Shown one piece after another: positions 11,336 to 22,264 of a stretch of 64,000 bases of DNA. Numbering within the stretch: position 1 is the first letter of the stretch; the number at the start of each line of letters is the position of its first letter. A program made the position numbers and the translations under genes. The notes beneath the pieces are model-generated. The model did no database searches. It saw nothing but the letters and a program-made list of their open reading frames with translations, and was not told the DNA's origin. This DNA comes from Sacculina carcini (Eukaryota; Arthropoda; Thecostraca; Sacculinidae): the NCBI GenBank assembly GCA_916048095.2, contig OU696586.1, positions 7,984,249-8,048,248 of the forward strand. The letters run 5' to 3'.

Positions 11336-12219
11336 AATTATGAGTATTCATTTGAAATGTTTAATATAGGAACATAATAACTTCATTAGAAGTGTTAAAT
11401 ATAATTTAGTAATATAGGAATTATTTCAGCTATAATGCCACTATTGTGATATCCAGTGCATTTATATATGTATAACGAATTCTTTAATTGTATTCAATCC
11501 AATTACAATACAGATATATGTACTACTTAAGATGCACTATACAAGTATGTAATATGATATGTACTACAATAACAATATAATATGCATATATGTACCGTAT
11601 ATGTGATTACTTTATGAGAAATTATATCAGCCAATATATAAGTGTCAGCGATTTTGCATAGAGCCACTGTTCTCGGGGAGCACTCGCAAGCAAAGCGTGC
11701 ACACACACACACACACACACGCACACACGCATCTACAGAAACAGCACACTCTCAGAGACGGTACATTCCGTCTTATAGCAAGTGTTCAGACATCAAGTGC
11801 GAATACACGCTTGTCGTTGCTAGCCATCTGTACTATGTTTAATATTGTACAGTATATTTTTGTATATGGTGTCTATTTGTGTGTGCGAGTCAGTGTGAGT
11901 GTATGTATGTTGTATGCACGTGTTATGAGCGAGCGCAGTTTCGCCAAGGAGCGAATTGTCGCTGGTGTGGGATGCAGGGGGTGGGGCAGTGCGCGTCATA
12001 GGGCAGTTGTTTGCGCAGAACGTTCGTGCGTGTTTTTAGTGAAGGTGTTTTATTGGGCTATGTTGCGTTGTGATTGTGTTGAGTTGTGATATCTTGCTTT
12101 TTCGCTTGAATTTAGCACACGCGTTGTTTGAATTGAAATTGCATTTAAACGTCACGCCAGCTGATGAACGGAAAGTAATCAAGAGAACAAGCATACACAA
12201 ACAATACAAAATTAATGTG

Positions 12220-12855
12220 TCAAGAAATCTCGACGAGGTCCTCTCCGCGGATCGCTGCAGCGTAGTAACGCTCGACCCGATTGGCGTAGCTCTGCAGGTG
12301 CGTTGTATCCACGTGGATGATCGCCTCGAGAGCGACCGTCTCCAGCAGTTGCATCCGCTGCTCGGTAATGGACGGGCCGGCGTTGTCTCGAGTCATGGCC
12401 AGCACATCGGGCATTTTATCTCTTACACTTCTTTTCACGTGGCTCTTCATTGAGCTCCATAAAAGCTTGATAGGACTGAGCATGTACGAGTAGAGGGCCA
12501 TTCTGAGCAGCTGAATGTCGTGCTGCTCCTCAAACACTGCCTCCAGTCGACTGTGTGCTGGGGCATTGTCAATAATTACCGTGGGACGATCGATTCCAGC
12601 TTGGCGACACTGAAACCATTGAGCACATCTCTCCTTGTTGAACGAGCCCCGTCTGGTGGACATGAGGACGAGTCTTGTTGTTGTCATGGCGCCATTGATG
12701 TTCAGATTGGCGCATTTGCTGGCCGGGAGAACCACAGCAGCTCTGGTCCCCACTTTTGACCGTCCTTGGCTACGCTTGCAGAACAAATTTGAGTTCGTCT
12801 CATCCACCCACACTGGAGTGCGATCATCGGACCGAATACGGAAGAGTTCCTCCAT
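12220..12855 (-). pseudogene. Tc1/mariner transposase, DDE catalytic domain
   Basis: This would catalyse cut-and-paste transposition at TA sites. The reading shows the first catalytic Asp in VWVDETNSNLF, a QGRSKVGTRAAVVLPASK strand, the second Asp in VIIDNAPAHSRLE, and about 33 residues later SPIKLLWS, where the family has NPIExxWS. The third acidic residue is therefore Lys, which should abolish catalysis. The C-terminus (VERYYAAAI) resembles the usual end of IS630-like transposases. It is separated from the N-terminal part by about 90 bp containing a frame change. Confidence 0.88.
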
Positions 12856-12945
12856 GTTTTCGGCCCTTTTTCACTTATTGTCGGCGTTGTTCATGCGGTC
12901 ATTCGTCGGTCGCAAGGCTTTCAGCGAGAAAAACTCCCCGTCAAG

Positions 12946-13329
12946 CTAGTTCTTCATTGTGTTCAGGCACACCTGACATCCGTGCTGCGTGTGGATGATG
13001 AGCTGAAGGTCTGTCAAAGTGAGTGATGGCGTTTTTTCAACCGCTAATATTATTGCGTCAATCATTTGTGGCGTTTTTTTCACGCGAGTGCCTCCCCGGT
13101 CTTTTGGGCAATCCTCGTTGGATTTCAGCCAGTGATAGACCGTTCTTATGTTAACACCGAGTGTTTTAGCTACATTCTTCCAATCCCTTTCGTTTCTATG
13201 CGCATCCATAATTCGTTTGCGATCATTTAAACTGATTTTGTTGTACTTTATGGCTATGTTTACACGTATTGTGGAATCACTGCTAATGTCTGAAGTCTGA
13301 TTATGCTGTTTCAATGAATTTCTGCTCAA
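12946..13329 (-). pseudogene. Tc1/mariner transposase, N-terminal HTH DNA-binding domain
   Basis: About 127 codons with a helix-turn-helix: RKRIMDAHRNERDWKNVAKTLGVNIRTVYHWL, then RGGTRVKKTPQMIDAIILAVEKTPSLTLTDL. This is the paired-type DNA-binding region of IS630/Tc1 transposases that recognises the inverted repeats. It starts about 310 bp inside the right end of the element and runs towards the catalytic ORF, but the two are not in one open frame. Confidence 0.85.
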
Positions 13330-13444
13330 TAAAGAAATTTGTGATTTTGCCAGATTCTCAGTTTGTTATTTTTTAAACAAATAATGTATATGAAATAAAT
13401 TTGCATTTTCAGGTTATAAGGATAATTTTAAATTGTGCAAAAAC

Positions 13445-13637
13445 ATGGATCAAATCTAATTTCACTTTTCTCAAATATAATTTCAATTTTCTCAAATCTA
13501 ATTTCACTTTTCTCAAATCTAATTTCACTTTTCTCAAATCTAATTTCACTTTTCTCAAATCTAATTTCACTTTTCTCAAAAATATTTTCACTTTTCTCAA
13601 TTCTATTTTCACTTTTCTCAAATCAAATTGCAAATGG
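13445..13637 (-). repeat. Right subterminal array of 21-bp units
   Basis: About nine units of the same TTGAGAAAAGTGAAA repeat, read on the minus strand. It is longer than the left array, so unit number has changed by unequal exchange or slippage. Confidence 0.85.
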
Positions 13638-13641
13638 TATA

Positions 13642-14960
13642 GTAGACAATGTATGCTCCAGTAGTTTGGTGAGCAACATACTCTGCAGCCGTGAAATATA
13701 TTCGAAGAAATTACCTCTTGAGACGATTAGTGGGGACAGAATGGTCTGTGACGGTACCAGCTTAGTCCTGGTCTGTGTTGAGGATCGGCGGTTTTCTGTG
13801 GACGCTATTGTGGTAGAGCATCGGCCGTTGGGAGTGGATTTCATGTTGGAACTTGATAGAATTATGACTCTGAGAGGCGTATCAATATATAGAGACAGGA
13901 GGCTGGCTTTTGGGGATCCAAATTGGGAAGGTAAATTGGGCCACGAAGGTGTGTCAGCAGCAGTTGTGGACAAACCAACTATTGAAGAAAAGGTTTTTGC
14001 CACGACCTTCAACCCTGCTGATAATGCCTGGAGTGTGAGCTAGAAGTAGTCCGAACATCCCGCTGTTCGGACGAACAGTATTCCTTAGTATAAAATATCA
14101 CCACGGGATCGTGAAGAGTACGACGCGGAACTGCAGATGTGGATTGATGAGGGCTGGTTGGTGGAGCACGATGAGCAGAAGCATGGGTCGGTGAAAGATT
14201 TGATACCGCTGATGGCAGTCAATCAAGAAAACAAACGAAAGGTGAGGCCGGTCATTGACTTCCGGCAAATAACCAATGCGTTGAACTCCATACAGCTGAT
14301 GTGGATATGTGCCAACAAAAGATGCGCGACTGGAGGAGAATGGGTGAGAGCATAGAGTTGCTGGATCTCAAAAAGATTACCTACAGGTGCGGGTCGAGCC
14401 ACAGCTCTGGAGATACCAGACAGTCATGATTCAAAGGAAGCGTTATTGCCTTACCCGTTTGGGATTTGGTCTCAGTGCGGCGCCTCTGATAATGAAATCG
14501 ATTGTCGACGTGCTGAGGCAGGATGCAGATGTGAACAAAGCGTCATCAGTGTATTTAGATGACATTTTGGTCGACGAGCATGTGGTGAGCGCCGATAAAG
14601 TGATCAGTCTTTTCAGTTGATACGGCTTGGTGTGCAAGCCCGTGAGTAGAGCTGAACCATCGTTTCGTGTTCTTGGACTACGTGTGCACCAACAAGATGG
14701 ACTACTCACTTTGGCAAGGGAATATGAAGTTTGGGGTCTGTGTGGACCAGTTACAAGACATAATATGTTCTCATTTTGCGGAAGGGTCGTTGGAAACATG
14801 CCTGTGTGTACATGGATGATAGCAGCCTCTTCATTTGCGAAACGTTTGGCAAATCAAGCATCATCTGGGTGGAATGATTAAATTTTGGACTCTCATTGTG
14901 TACGAGTGATCAATCTGTTCAGAGGAAGGGTAAAATCGGAAGACATGGCAAGAGGGCACT
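13642..14960 (+). pseudogene. Ty3/gypsy-like pol: protease and reverse transcriptase, decayed
   Basis: Downstream half of the element split by the Tc1 insertion. The protease resumes with a VDNVCSSSLV active-site strand (canonical DTG is DNV) and RPLGVDFMLELDRI. RT segments follow: a GWLVEHDE...PLMAVNQENKRKVRPVIDF block (14137-14290); YQTVMIQRKRYCLTRLGFGLSAAP (about 14400-14490); and YLDDILV, the catalytic YxDD box (about 14550-14570). Then come VCKPVSRAEPSFRVLGLRV and degraded sequence. Several frameshifts and stops (14041, 14355, 14620) break the gene. By motif order (protease, RT, RNase H, integrase) it belongs with Ty3/gypsy elements. Confidence 0.85.
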
Positions 14961-14986
14961 GGTTTGTGAGCTTATCATGCTGATAT

Positions 14987-15180
14987 ATGAGTATATGCGA
15001 GTCAGTTAGTTTTGGTGTCGTGTTAGAGGTGAATGGGCATGTGATAGAAGACGCGTGCTGGTTACGCAAAGATGATTACCATATTAATATGGCTGAGCTT
15101 GATGCCGTACTGAGGGGGATCAATTTAGTGGTTTCGTGGAGAATGAAAAATTCGAGTCAAAACAGACTCACTCAGCGTGA
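14987..15180 (+). pseudogene. Ty3/gypsy-like RNase H fragment
   Basis: The reading GVVLEVNGHVIEDACWLRKDD...INMAELDAVLRGINLVVSW corresponds to the RNase H domain following RT. It contains the AELxAVxxG helix that carries an acidic active-site residue. A LINE tail inserted at about 15190 interrupts it. Confidence 0.75.
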
Positions 15181-15189
15181 TCCACTGGC

Positions 15190-15292
15190 TAATTTTGGGA
15201 GCTTCCGATACATGGGGCCACCTGAGGGTGTAATAGTGCTTGCACTCTTCCCATGCTACTGGATTTGCCTGTAATTAATAATAATAATACGA
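15190..15292 (+). mobile_element. LINE 3' tail insertion inside gypsy pol
   Basis: About 100 bp matching the conserved LINE terminus at 7808-7905 (TACATGGGGCCACCT, TGCACTCTTCCCATGCTACT), ending in an (AAT)n run. It is a severely 5'-truncated retroposon copy. The gypsy sequence resumes directly afterwards with a GKASMRTKAAGVLLIGRML reading. Confidence 0.85.
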
Positions 15293-15700
15293 GATGCCCT
15301 TACAGGGAAAGCCAGCATGAGAACCAAGGCAGCTGGAGTGCTTCTGATAGGAAGAATGCTGGGCACGGTGAAAGGTATTCAATAAAAGCTTGCACTGAAT
15401 ATTGAAGTAGTGTTAGTACGCTCTGCAGAAAATCTTGCAGATGTCCTAACTCGGGTGCCCGTCAAGTGGATTAATTCAACAGTTCAAACGTGCTGCGCCG
15501 GACATCCATCACCGGAGGTGCAGCAAGATGAAATTGTGAGATTGAATCATGTTGCTGGATATCCAGGGGTAAGAAGAACGTGGTCTTTTTCCAAGCGGCG
15601 GGGCGCTCGAGTGACCAAAAGGATGTCCCACGAGGTATTCATGAACCGCGACGTTTGTCGCTCGATTGACCTGGCACCGGTCAGATGGAACCACAGCACA
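15293..15700 (+). pseudogene. Ty3/gypsy-like integrase N-terminal region
   Basis: The reading contains SAENLADVLTRVPVKW, then IVRLNHVAGYPGVRRT, then VCRSIDLAPVRWNH. This matches the HHCC zinc-finger region at the start of Ty3-type integrases (H...H...GHPGxxRT...C..C). The catalytic DDE core is absent, since the element stops at about 15700 against an inverted LTR-like fragment. Confidence 0.78.
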
Positions 15701-15936
15701 CTTTTTGTCAAAAAGCCGACGCGCGAAAACATCAAATTAACCCACAAAAACTATCCAACTCCGAGCCACGACAAACCGTCATATACATTATACAAGCACA
15801 CCTATAAACCTAACACACACACAAACACACCTATGAGTTACACAAAGCGCCAACGCGAATCACACACACAGTAAACCATACACACTCCAACGCGCTCACA
15901 CGCTCTCTCCCTCACAAAATACATACTCAAACCACA
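15700..15936 (-). repeat. LTR-like fragment, inverted partner of 10269-10500
   Basis: Read on the minus strand from 15936: TGTGGTTTGAGTATGTATTT, then GATTCGCGTTGGCGCTTTGTGTA, GGTTTGTCGTGG, GTCGGCTTTTTGACAAA. All of these recur on the plus strand at 10269-10480. The pair brackets the gypsy pol remnant in inverted orientation, so it cannot be that element's own LTR pair. Confidence 0.75.
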
Positions 15937-17220
15937 TTTAGTAAACTCGAACACTTGACACGAGCTTACAACAATTACTGATCGTCAATGAATCACCGAC
16001 ATCACACAGCTCAAATTGATGTTGAACACAAATATCGATCCGCCGGTGGCTGATTCAAAGCAACTGAACTCACACCAATACCATACCATTCACACAACTG
16101 AGCCTTACCCGAATCACACTCACACACATAGGACAATAGAAAAAAACAATCATAATCGATGATGTTTACTGCAACATAAAGTGGAACGATTATACTCTGA
16201 GAGAGCGACAAATTAATGAGATATATTTTGATTACTGACCCAAGATTTTTTTCTCACGCAGCACATCGATGAAGGCATTTGAAAAAGAGGGAAGGATCAT
16301 TTGTCAGTGTTCGATGTGGGGTTTACAAACAAAAAGAAGTACAAGATATCAAATATAAGCCACAATTTGGGAAAAGTGATAACATAGTGATATTTTCAAT
16401 TCGTATATATTTACTAGAGACGTTATTTGCATGGAATAGACCAAGTATGGGAAATTTGTTTTTTTAAATTGGCAAACTTCCGAACTGGTGTGTGGGTCTA
16501 CTTGCCTGAGGTTTTCGAAACGGTCCTCCGAATAGAGCCACGTAGTAGAGACCACGTGCCTCGAAATACTAGGCGATGTAGACAATTGCAGAACATTTGC
16601 AGATTTAAACACTTGTCGACTTGAATACTTGCAGGCTTGAAAACTTGAAGACTTGAACAGCTTGCAGACTTGAACAGCACTAGCTTATTTGCACTTGACA
16701 ACAACGGACCTCAATGTTTGAATGCATTTCCGTGCATGCAATGCATTTTTGACACACTTGAACTGAACGACTAACTGGCACCTGTCACCCTGTGATTGGC
16801 TGATAACTGCAGCGTATTTTTGACGTCACTCGGGCATAACCGCTTCGCCCCAAACGAAGCAGCAGCAAAGTTCGGGATAATTTAGACAGCATAATATGTA
16901 TATATGTAATATTTCCTACACAACTGCAATTATTGGACTATAAAAAGAAATTACAAAAAGTTGAATTAGTATTTCGGAAATATATATTAGGAAGAAGCAT
17001 TGAGAAGAGACATTGATTTGCAGCACAACACCTTTGCCGTCTATACGGCGATGGAGTGAGGATGTATGTGCCGGTTAACAAACATATGAAGAACAAAGCA
17101 GTGGTTAAACAAACTTCTAGGGAAGAAATGAGAGATATAAGCTATGGACGAACTACATAAATATCTAGATTCTGACAGCTACGAGAGATATAACAAGAGT
17201 AGATGCAATTATACAGAGAG
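15937..17220. other. No gene seen; ACTTG-rich short repeats
   Basis: Mostly AT-rich non-coding sequence. At about 16605-16700 there is a cluster of ACTTGAA/ACTTGCAG repeats. No domain is recognisable in the short ORFs. Confidence 0.6.
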
Positions 17221-17224
17221 TCAG

Positions 17225-17540
17225 AAGGTAAGCCCAGATTGAAAAGACATGCCCCAGAAGCCCACACGAAGAAGCTCCACGCGCGCCTGCCTCTGAATAT
17301 AGTTTGATTATTAGTTCTCGTTACAAGGTATTTCGGCCTTTGTGTTTTGGAATGCACGACTTCACGAGTCCAGAACCAGTGCAGGCGGAACAACGAGCAA
17401 CCCTCTGCCACAGCTCCCCAGCTGATTTCTGCCGGCACCATGCTCTCCTGCCGTCCCTGGTTAGGTTTTTTTGTTTTGTTGATTCCTCTGGTTTGAGTTT
17501 TTTGTTTTGATTTTAATTGTCTGTTCTTTAGTTTGTATGT
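17225..17540. repeat. Rearranged fragment of the GC-rich miniature LTR element
   Basis: A plus-orientation piece (LTR end with CTCGTTACAAGGTATTTCGGCC, about 17290-17345) is followed by an opposite-orientation interior piece (GTGCAGGCGGAACAACGAGC to CGGCACCATGCTCTCCTGCCG). Then comes the plus-orientation interior end (TTAATTGTCTGTTCTTTAGTT). It is a scrambled copy beside the intact one at 17809-19414. Confidence 0.6.
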
Positions 17541-17808
17541 TTTTTCAACACTACAAGGACCGGAAAATTGAACTACCTAGAAGGACCGGAGCCGTCAATG
17601 TACGGCCGCCAATATAAACTATTCTTCTGGCTGACGTTTTCCTAAAATGATTGCTGATCTACGTTTTATAGTGGCTTAGACAGCGTTTAATCTAATGGTG
17701 ATAAAAAATTATAATTGAAGGATATTTGAGAGTCGTAAATTTAATTTGAAAATCCCAAGTTTTTTTTTTAGAAAAAACGAATTATGCATGTTTTTGTTGT
17801 TAATTTGC

Positions 17809-18047
17809 TGTAAAATAAAACGAAAATTGAAGTTATACTCCAGACAGGCGCGCGTGGGCATCACTGCCCCACGCGCGCCTACAAGACGTCAAACGCCGAC
17901 AACAATTCGAACACGACTCCTAGCTCACACCGTGACACACGGGAGCACGCACGGACACGCACACACGCGCACAGTCCTCACCCGCCGCAACAACCAATCA
18001 GCGGCGAGCCGGTCATTCGCTCGCCGCCGCGGGGCATGCATACTGGA

Positions 18048-18107
<60 letters not shown>

Positions 18108-18284
18108 CACCGAAGCAGCTACACACACTCACCGATACAGCTATACACATCCGCTCACACGCTCTAGTACGCATTATACAATTCAACCATACACGATCGC
18201 ACATCGACACACCAACACGTTCACGCACTCACAATCTTTCACACACACACACTCTCTGTCTCTCACTGCACACGATCACACTAC
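17809..18284 (-). repeat. 3' LTR of the minus-strand miniature element
   Basis: 476 bp partner of 18970-19414. The extra length is mainly a longer (GT)n tract at about 18050-18110. It is flanked outside by the TTTGC duplication. Confidence 0.82.
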
Positions 18285-18969
18285 ATCTCAACCTGTTTTT
18301 ACAGAAACAAACAAACTAGAGAGCATACAATTAAATAAAACGCGAACCAAGCAAAAATGAACCAATAAAAAACCTAACCCGACGAATACCTCCACCAGAC
18401 GCACACATCGTGGCTGCGGCGAAGCACAAGACGTCAGGCTCCAGCATCCACAACGCTCCCGCCTCGCCCGTGTTCTTCACTGCTCCGCCGCAGCCTGCCG
18501 TCCTCTTCATCACCGGCTGCCGCGGCAAGGCACAACACTTCGACCCCAGCACCCACCATGCTCCCGTCGTCTTTAGTGCTCTTCAGCACCCTGCCGCAAA
18601 CAGCCGGAACGTCGCCGTTCACGCAGGACACACCGTCGCCGTCGCTCGCTTCCTTCCTCCGGCCTCAGCAGCACCTCTATCTCACCTGCCCTCCAGCACC
18701 AGCTGTCTCCACCAGCAATCTTCCAGCTGCCCGGCGACGAGCCCAACACCAGAGTAGGCGGGACGACGAGCAACCCTCGGCTGCAGCTCCTCCGATGCTT
18801 CCTGGCGGCACCATGCTCTCCTGTCGTCCCCCTGCACACCAACCTGACACGCCGCCGAGCGCCTCCACCACGTCCTCCAGGCCGCTGCTAATACTGGCGG
18901 GCACTATCTCTGCTGCTGAAGCCGGGTCGCAGACAAACAATACTCTCAAAACAAAAGGCCGAAATTGCT

Positions 18970-19414
18970 TGTAAGAGAAAAAAAAATCCAAGTTATATTC
19001 CAGACAGGCGCGCTTGGCATCACTGCCCCACGAGCGCCTACAAGGCGTCACACGCCGACAACACTTCGAACACGACTCCTAGCTCACATCGTGACACACG
19101 GCAGCACACATGGACACACACACACACACACGCGCACAGTCCTCACCCGCCGCAACAACCAATCAGCGGCGAGCCGGTCATTCGCTCGCCGCCGCGGGGC
19201 ATGCATACTCGACAAACACACACACACCGAAGAAACTACACACACTCACCGATACAGCTATACACACTCGCTCACACACTCTCGCACGCAATATAAAATT
19301 CAACCATACACGATCACACATGGACACACCAACGCGTTCACGCACTCACAATCTTTCACACACACACACACACTCTCTCTCTCTCTCTCTCTCACTGCAC
19401 ACGATCACACTACA
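18970..19414 (-). repeat. 5' LTR of the minus-strand miniature element
   Basis: 445 bp with TG...CA termini on the minus strand. It carries (GA)n and (GT)n tracts and the GC-rich block around 19150-19205, which is shared with five other places in the window. Confidence 0.82.
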
Positions 19415-19520
19415 TTTGCTTAATATAACGTTTATGCCAAATTAACAACCACCATTTGAAAGACCTTTTTAAGCTCTATCCAACAATATAGTTCAAGCAA
19501 CTATGCTAAGTAATAATTAA

Positions 19521-19877
19521 CACTGGAAGAACCGAAAAATTGAACTACGTAGAAGGAACGGAGCCGTCAATTGATGACTGTCAATTAAGGGCTTTATTGG
19601 CTTCATTTCCAATTAGTGGCAATTTTTTGGACGAATCGGTTGTAAGTATACTGTTTATAATTGTAAATATACTGTTGGTTTTGATAACGCTGAAAACAAT
19701 GGTGTTAATCCATTGATATCCAAATTATTTTGGGTGTCGTGAGGTTGATTTCAAAATCTCATGTTGAACAAAAAGTGACAAAGTTTGCACATTTTCATTA
19801 TAAGGTCGCGTTAAATAGTATGTATGTCAATTTAACAACAACCATTGGAAATATTTTTACTTTCTATCAAAAGATAT
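19521..19877 (+). mobile_element. piggyBac-type short element, copy 2, left part
   Basis: Begins CACTGGAAGAACCG directly after TTAA (19517-19520), then the internal repeat AGAAGGAACGGAGCCGTCAA. It is homologous to 17543 onwards and 55158 onwards. A miniature LTR element splits it at 19878. The sequence TTAACAAC(A/C)ACCATT at about 19442 and 19831 shows that copies 1 and 2 lie in tandem. The right end is uncertain: either near 21400 or the inverted end at 25046. Confidence 0.65.
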
Positions 19878-21004
19878 TGTGGTGTGATTGTGAGCGAGAG
19901 AGAGGGTGTGTGTGAGCACGTTGGAGTGTGTGTGGTTTGGTGTGTGGGTGTGATTCGAGTTTGCTTTCGTATTGTGTAGTGTGCTTGTATTTATTCGTGT
20001 GTATGTATGTATGAGTGTCACACTGTGCATTGCTCATGCCCCGTGGCGGCAAGCGAGTGACCGGCTCGCCGCTGATTGGCTGTTGCGGCGGGTGAGAACT
20101 GTGTGCGCGTGTGTGTGAGTCCTGTTTGATCTGTGGTTGTGGCGTGACGTCTTGTAGGCGCGCGTAGGACAGTGATGCCCACCAGCGCCTGTCTGTAATA
20201 TAATTTAGTTTTATGTTTCGTTGAAAGCTATTTCGGCCTTTTTGTTTTGGAAATATTTTTATCTGCAATCCGGCTTCAGCAGCGGAGATGGTGCCTTCCA
20301 GCATCAGTAGCGGCCTACCGGCGGAGGACAGCTGTGGAGGTGCTCGGCGGCGTGTCAGGTTGGTGTGCAGGGGGACGGCAGTGCAGCATAATGCCTCCAG
20401 GAGGCAGCTGAGGAGCTGTGGCCGATGGATGCTGGTAGTCCCGCCTGTACTGGTGTAAGGCACGTCGCCGGGCAGCTACAGGATTGACGGTGTAAGCGAC
20501 GATCGCCGGTTGAGGCTGCTGGTGCTGGATGGCAGGCGACAAATAGGGGCTGCTGAAGCCGGACGAGAAATGACGAACGATGACGACAGTGCGTCTTGCG
20601 TCTGCGGCGGAGTCACGACTGTCTGCGACGGGGTGCTGCACAGCACGGGTGTCGGCGGGAGCACGGTGGGTGCTGGGGCCGAGGTGTTGTGCCCTGTCGC
20701 AGCAGCCGGTGATGAAGAGGACGGCAGGCTGCGGCGGAGCACTGAAGAACACGGGCGAGGCGGGAGCGTGGTGGATGCTGGGGCCTGTCGTGTTGTGCTT
20801 CGCCGCAGCCAAAGTGTATGCGTCTGGTGGAGGCGTCGTCCAGTCAGGTTTTTTGTTTTGTTGGTTTCTCTAGTTTGCGTCATTTGTTATGGTTTGAATT
20901 GCATACTGTTTAATTTATTTGTTTCTTTAAAAACAGGTGGAGGTGTGGTATGATTTTGAGCGAGAGAGAGGGAGTGTGTGAGCTCGTTGGAGTGTGTGCG
21001 GTTT

Positions 21005-21057
<53 letters not shown>

Positions 21058-21329
21058 TTAGCGTTTGCGTTCGTGCTGTGTAGTGTGTTTGTATGTATGC
21101 GTTTGTATGTATGTATTAGTGTCACGCTGGGCATTGTTCATGCCTCGTGGCGGCGAGCGAGTGACCGGCTCGCCGCTGATTGGTTGTTGCGGCGGGTGAG
21201 GACTGTGTGCGCGTGTGTGTGAGTCCTGTTTGAGCTGCGGTTGTGGCGTGGCGTCTTGTAGGCCCGCGTGGGGCATTGATGCCTACGCGCGCCTGTCTGT
21301 AACATAGTTTAGTTTTCTGTTTCGTTACA
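19878..21329 (+). mobile_element. Complete miniature (TRIM/LARD-like) LTR element with GATAT duplication
   Basis: LTRs at 19878-20224 and 20944-21329 start TGTGGT and end near TTTCGTTACA. They are flanked by GATAT at 19873-19877 and 21330-21334. The interior (about 720 bp) is GC-rich and non-coding; GGTGGAGGTG just before the second LTR is a likely polypurine tract. It belongs to the same family as 17809-19414, in the opposite orientation. Confidence 0.9.
21000..21056. repeat. (GT)n microsatellite in an LTR
   Basis: About 50 bp of pure GT within the 3' LTR of the plus-strand miniature element. Confidence 0.95.
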
Positions 21330-21399
21330 GATATAATTATGTTTCAACATATTTACTACTTTATAGCAAAATAACATGGTAATCCTGGAAGAAACGCAG

Positions 21400-22260
21400 T
21401 CGTAAATTGGCGGTTTGACCGCTAGAGTATATATCAGTACAGATTTAGGGAATTCGTTTGGTCAATAAGGATATATCTCGCAAGCAAATTACCTGCAACT
21501 TGGTGCTCTATACATTTTAGACATGTGCAGGCTGCACCGGGCGTACTTCAGTATCGCTTATTGGTTTGTGGGCTTGGTTTCATAGTGAACTTGTAAATAT
21601 TTTAGGTGCTACAGTTTTGAACATAGTCGTTGGTCTTGCACAGTATAATAACTCTACCTTGTGCAATAATGCGGAGAAAGACACAAGTGGATGGGGTAAA
21701 AGTCGAGCAAGCGCTCTTTCGCTTCTATGGTGTACCATACGATCAGTCAAACTATTATGATACCCAAACGCATGCTAATCTGCTAAATGCTAAATTACGC
21801 ATTTGAACAAAGCAGTGGAAATGCTAATGTTCGCGTGAATTTGCATGGGTAAGGCCTCACGGCCCCGGCTTGCACACCGCAGGTCCGGCCGCACGGTGTA
21901 TCGCAGTCCCAGCCAGCACAGAACGAACGAACGAACGAAAACAATATATTTGCAATCCACATCTGGTTTTTCGTGCAAAAATTTACATTTGTGAACATGG
22001 TCGAAATCAAGTGTAAAAATGACATAAGTTATACACAATCTGGCATCATCGTTTTATAGTTTTTAAGATAAAATCGATTGAAAATTGGATAAAATTGAAA
22101 ACTATACAATAAAGCAACAGTTTTCAGGTAAGACTAGTCTATCTAACAAACAAGAAACAGGAATAGTTTGCAGTGATTGGATAATGTGACGAAATTAAAG
22201 CTGTTTGTTATAGGTTTTTGCTGCTCTAGTTGCAGAAAAGCGATGATGTGCGCTCAATTC
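21400..22260. other. No gene seen
   Basis: No recognisable coding or transposon motif. A CACGGCCCCGGCTTGC-containing GC-rich patch lies at about 21850-21920. Confidence 0.5.
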
Positions 22261-22264
22261 TGTT

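Larger units (their letters stand above)
11193..13639 (-). mobile_element. Tc1/mariner (IS630) transposon with TA duplication
   Basis: Both ends read TACCATTTGCAATTTGATTT inward (11193 and, on the minus strand, 13639). They are flanked by TA at 11191-11192 and 13640-13641. Removing the element plus one TA restores the gypsy protease frame (CRAL then VD and CSSSLV), which proves the boundaries. The terminal inverted repeats are built of 21-bp subrepeats: about five units on the left (11205-11330) and about nine on the right (13445-13625). The single transposase gene (12220-13329, minus) is broken. Confidence 0.93.
17809..19414 (-). mobile_element. Complete miniature (TRIM/LARD-like) LTR element with TTTGC duplication
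   Basis: LTRs at 18970-19414 (5') and 17809-18284 (3') share a TGTAGTGTGATCG start, a GT-rich part, the GAGCGAATGACCGGCTCGCC core and a TAATTTCA-like end. The element is flanked by TTTGC at 17804-17808 and 19415-19419. The 0.69 kb GC-rich interior has no gag or pol. A purine-rich AACAGGTTGAG precedes the 3' LTR. I found no clean tRNA primer site. The element would need enzymes from elsewhere. Confidence 0.88.
17543..19516 (+). mobile_element. piggyBac-type short element, copy 1 (host of a miniature LTR insertion)
   Basis: It starts CACTACAAGGACCGG, contains the second internal motif AGAAGGACCGGAGCCGTCAA, and resumes after the LTR insertion at 19420-19516. It is homologous to 19521 onwards and to 55158 onwards. 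The clean copies start directly after TTAA, the piggyBac target. No transposase is encoded. The right boundary is taken as the TTAA at 19517-19520 and is less certain. Confidence 0.6.

Noticed and set aside
17746..18360. A 204-codon His/Thr-rich ORF
   Set aside because: Made of (CA)n and LTR sequence; not conserved in the sister LTR.
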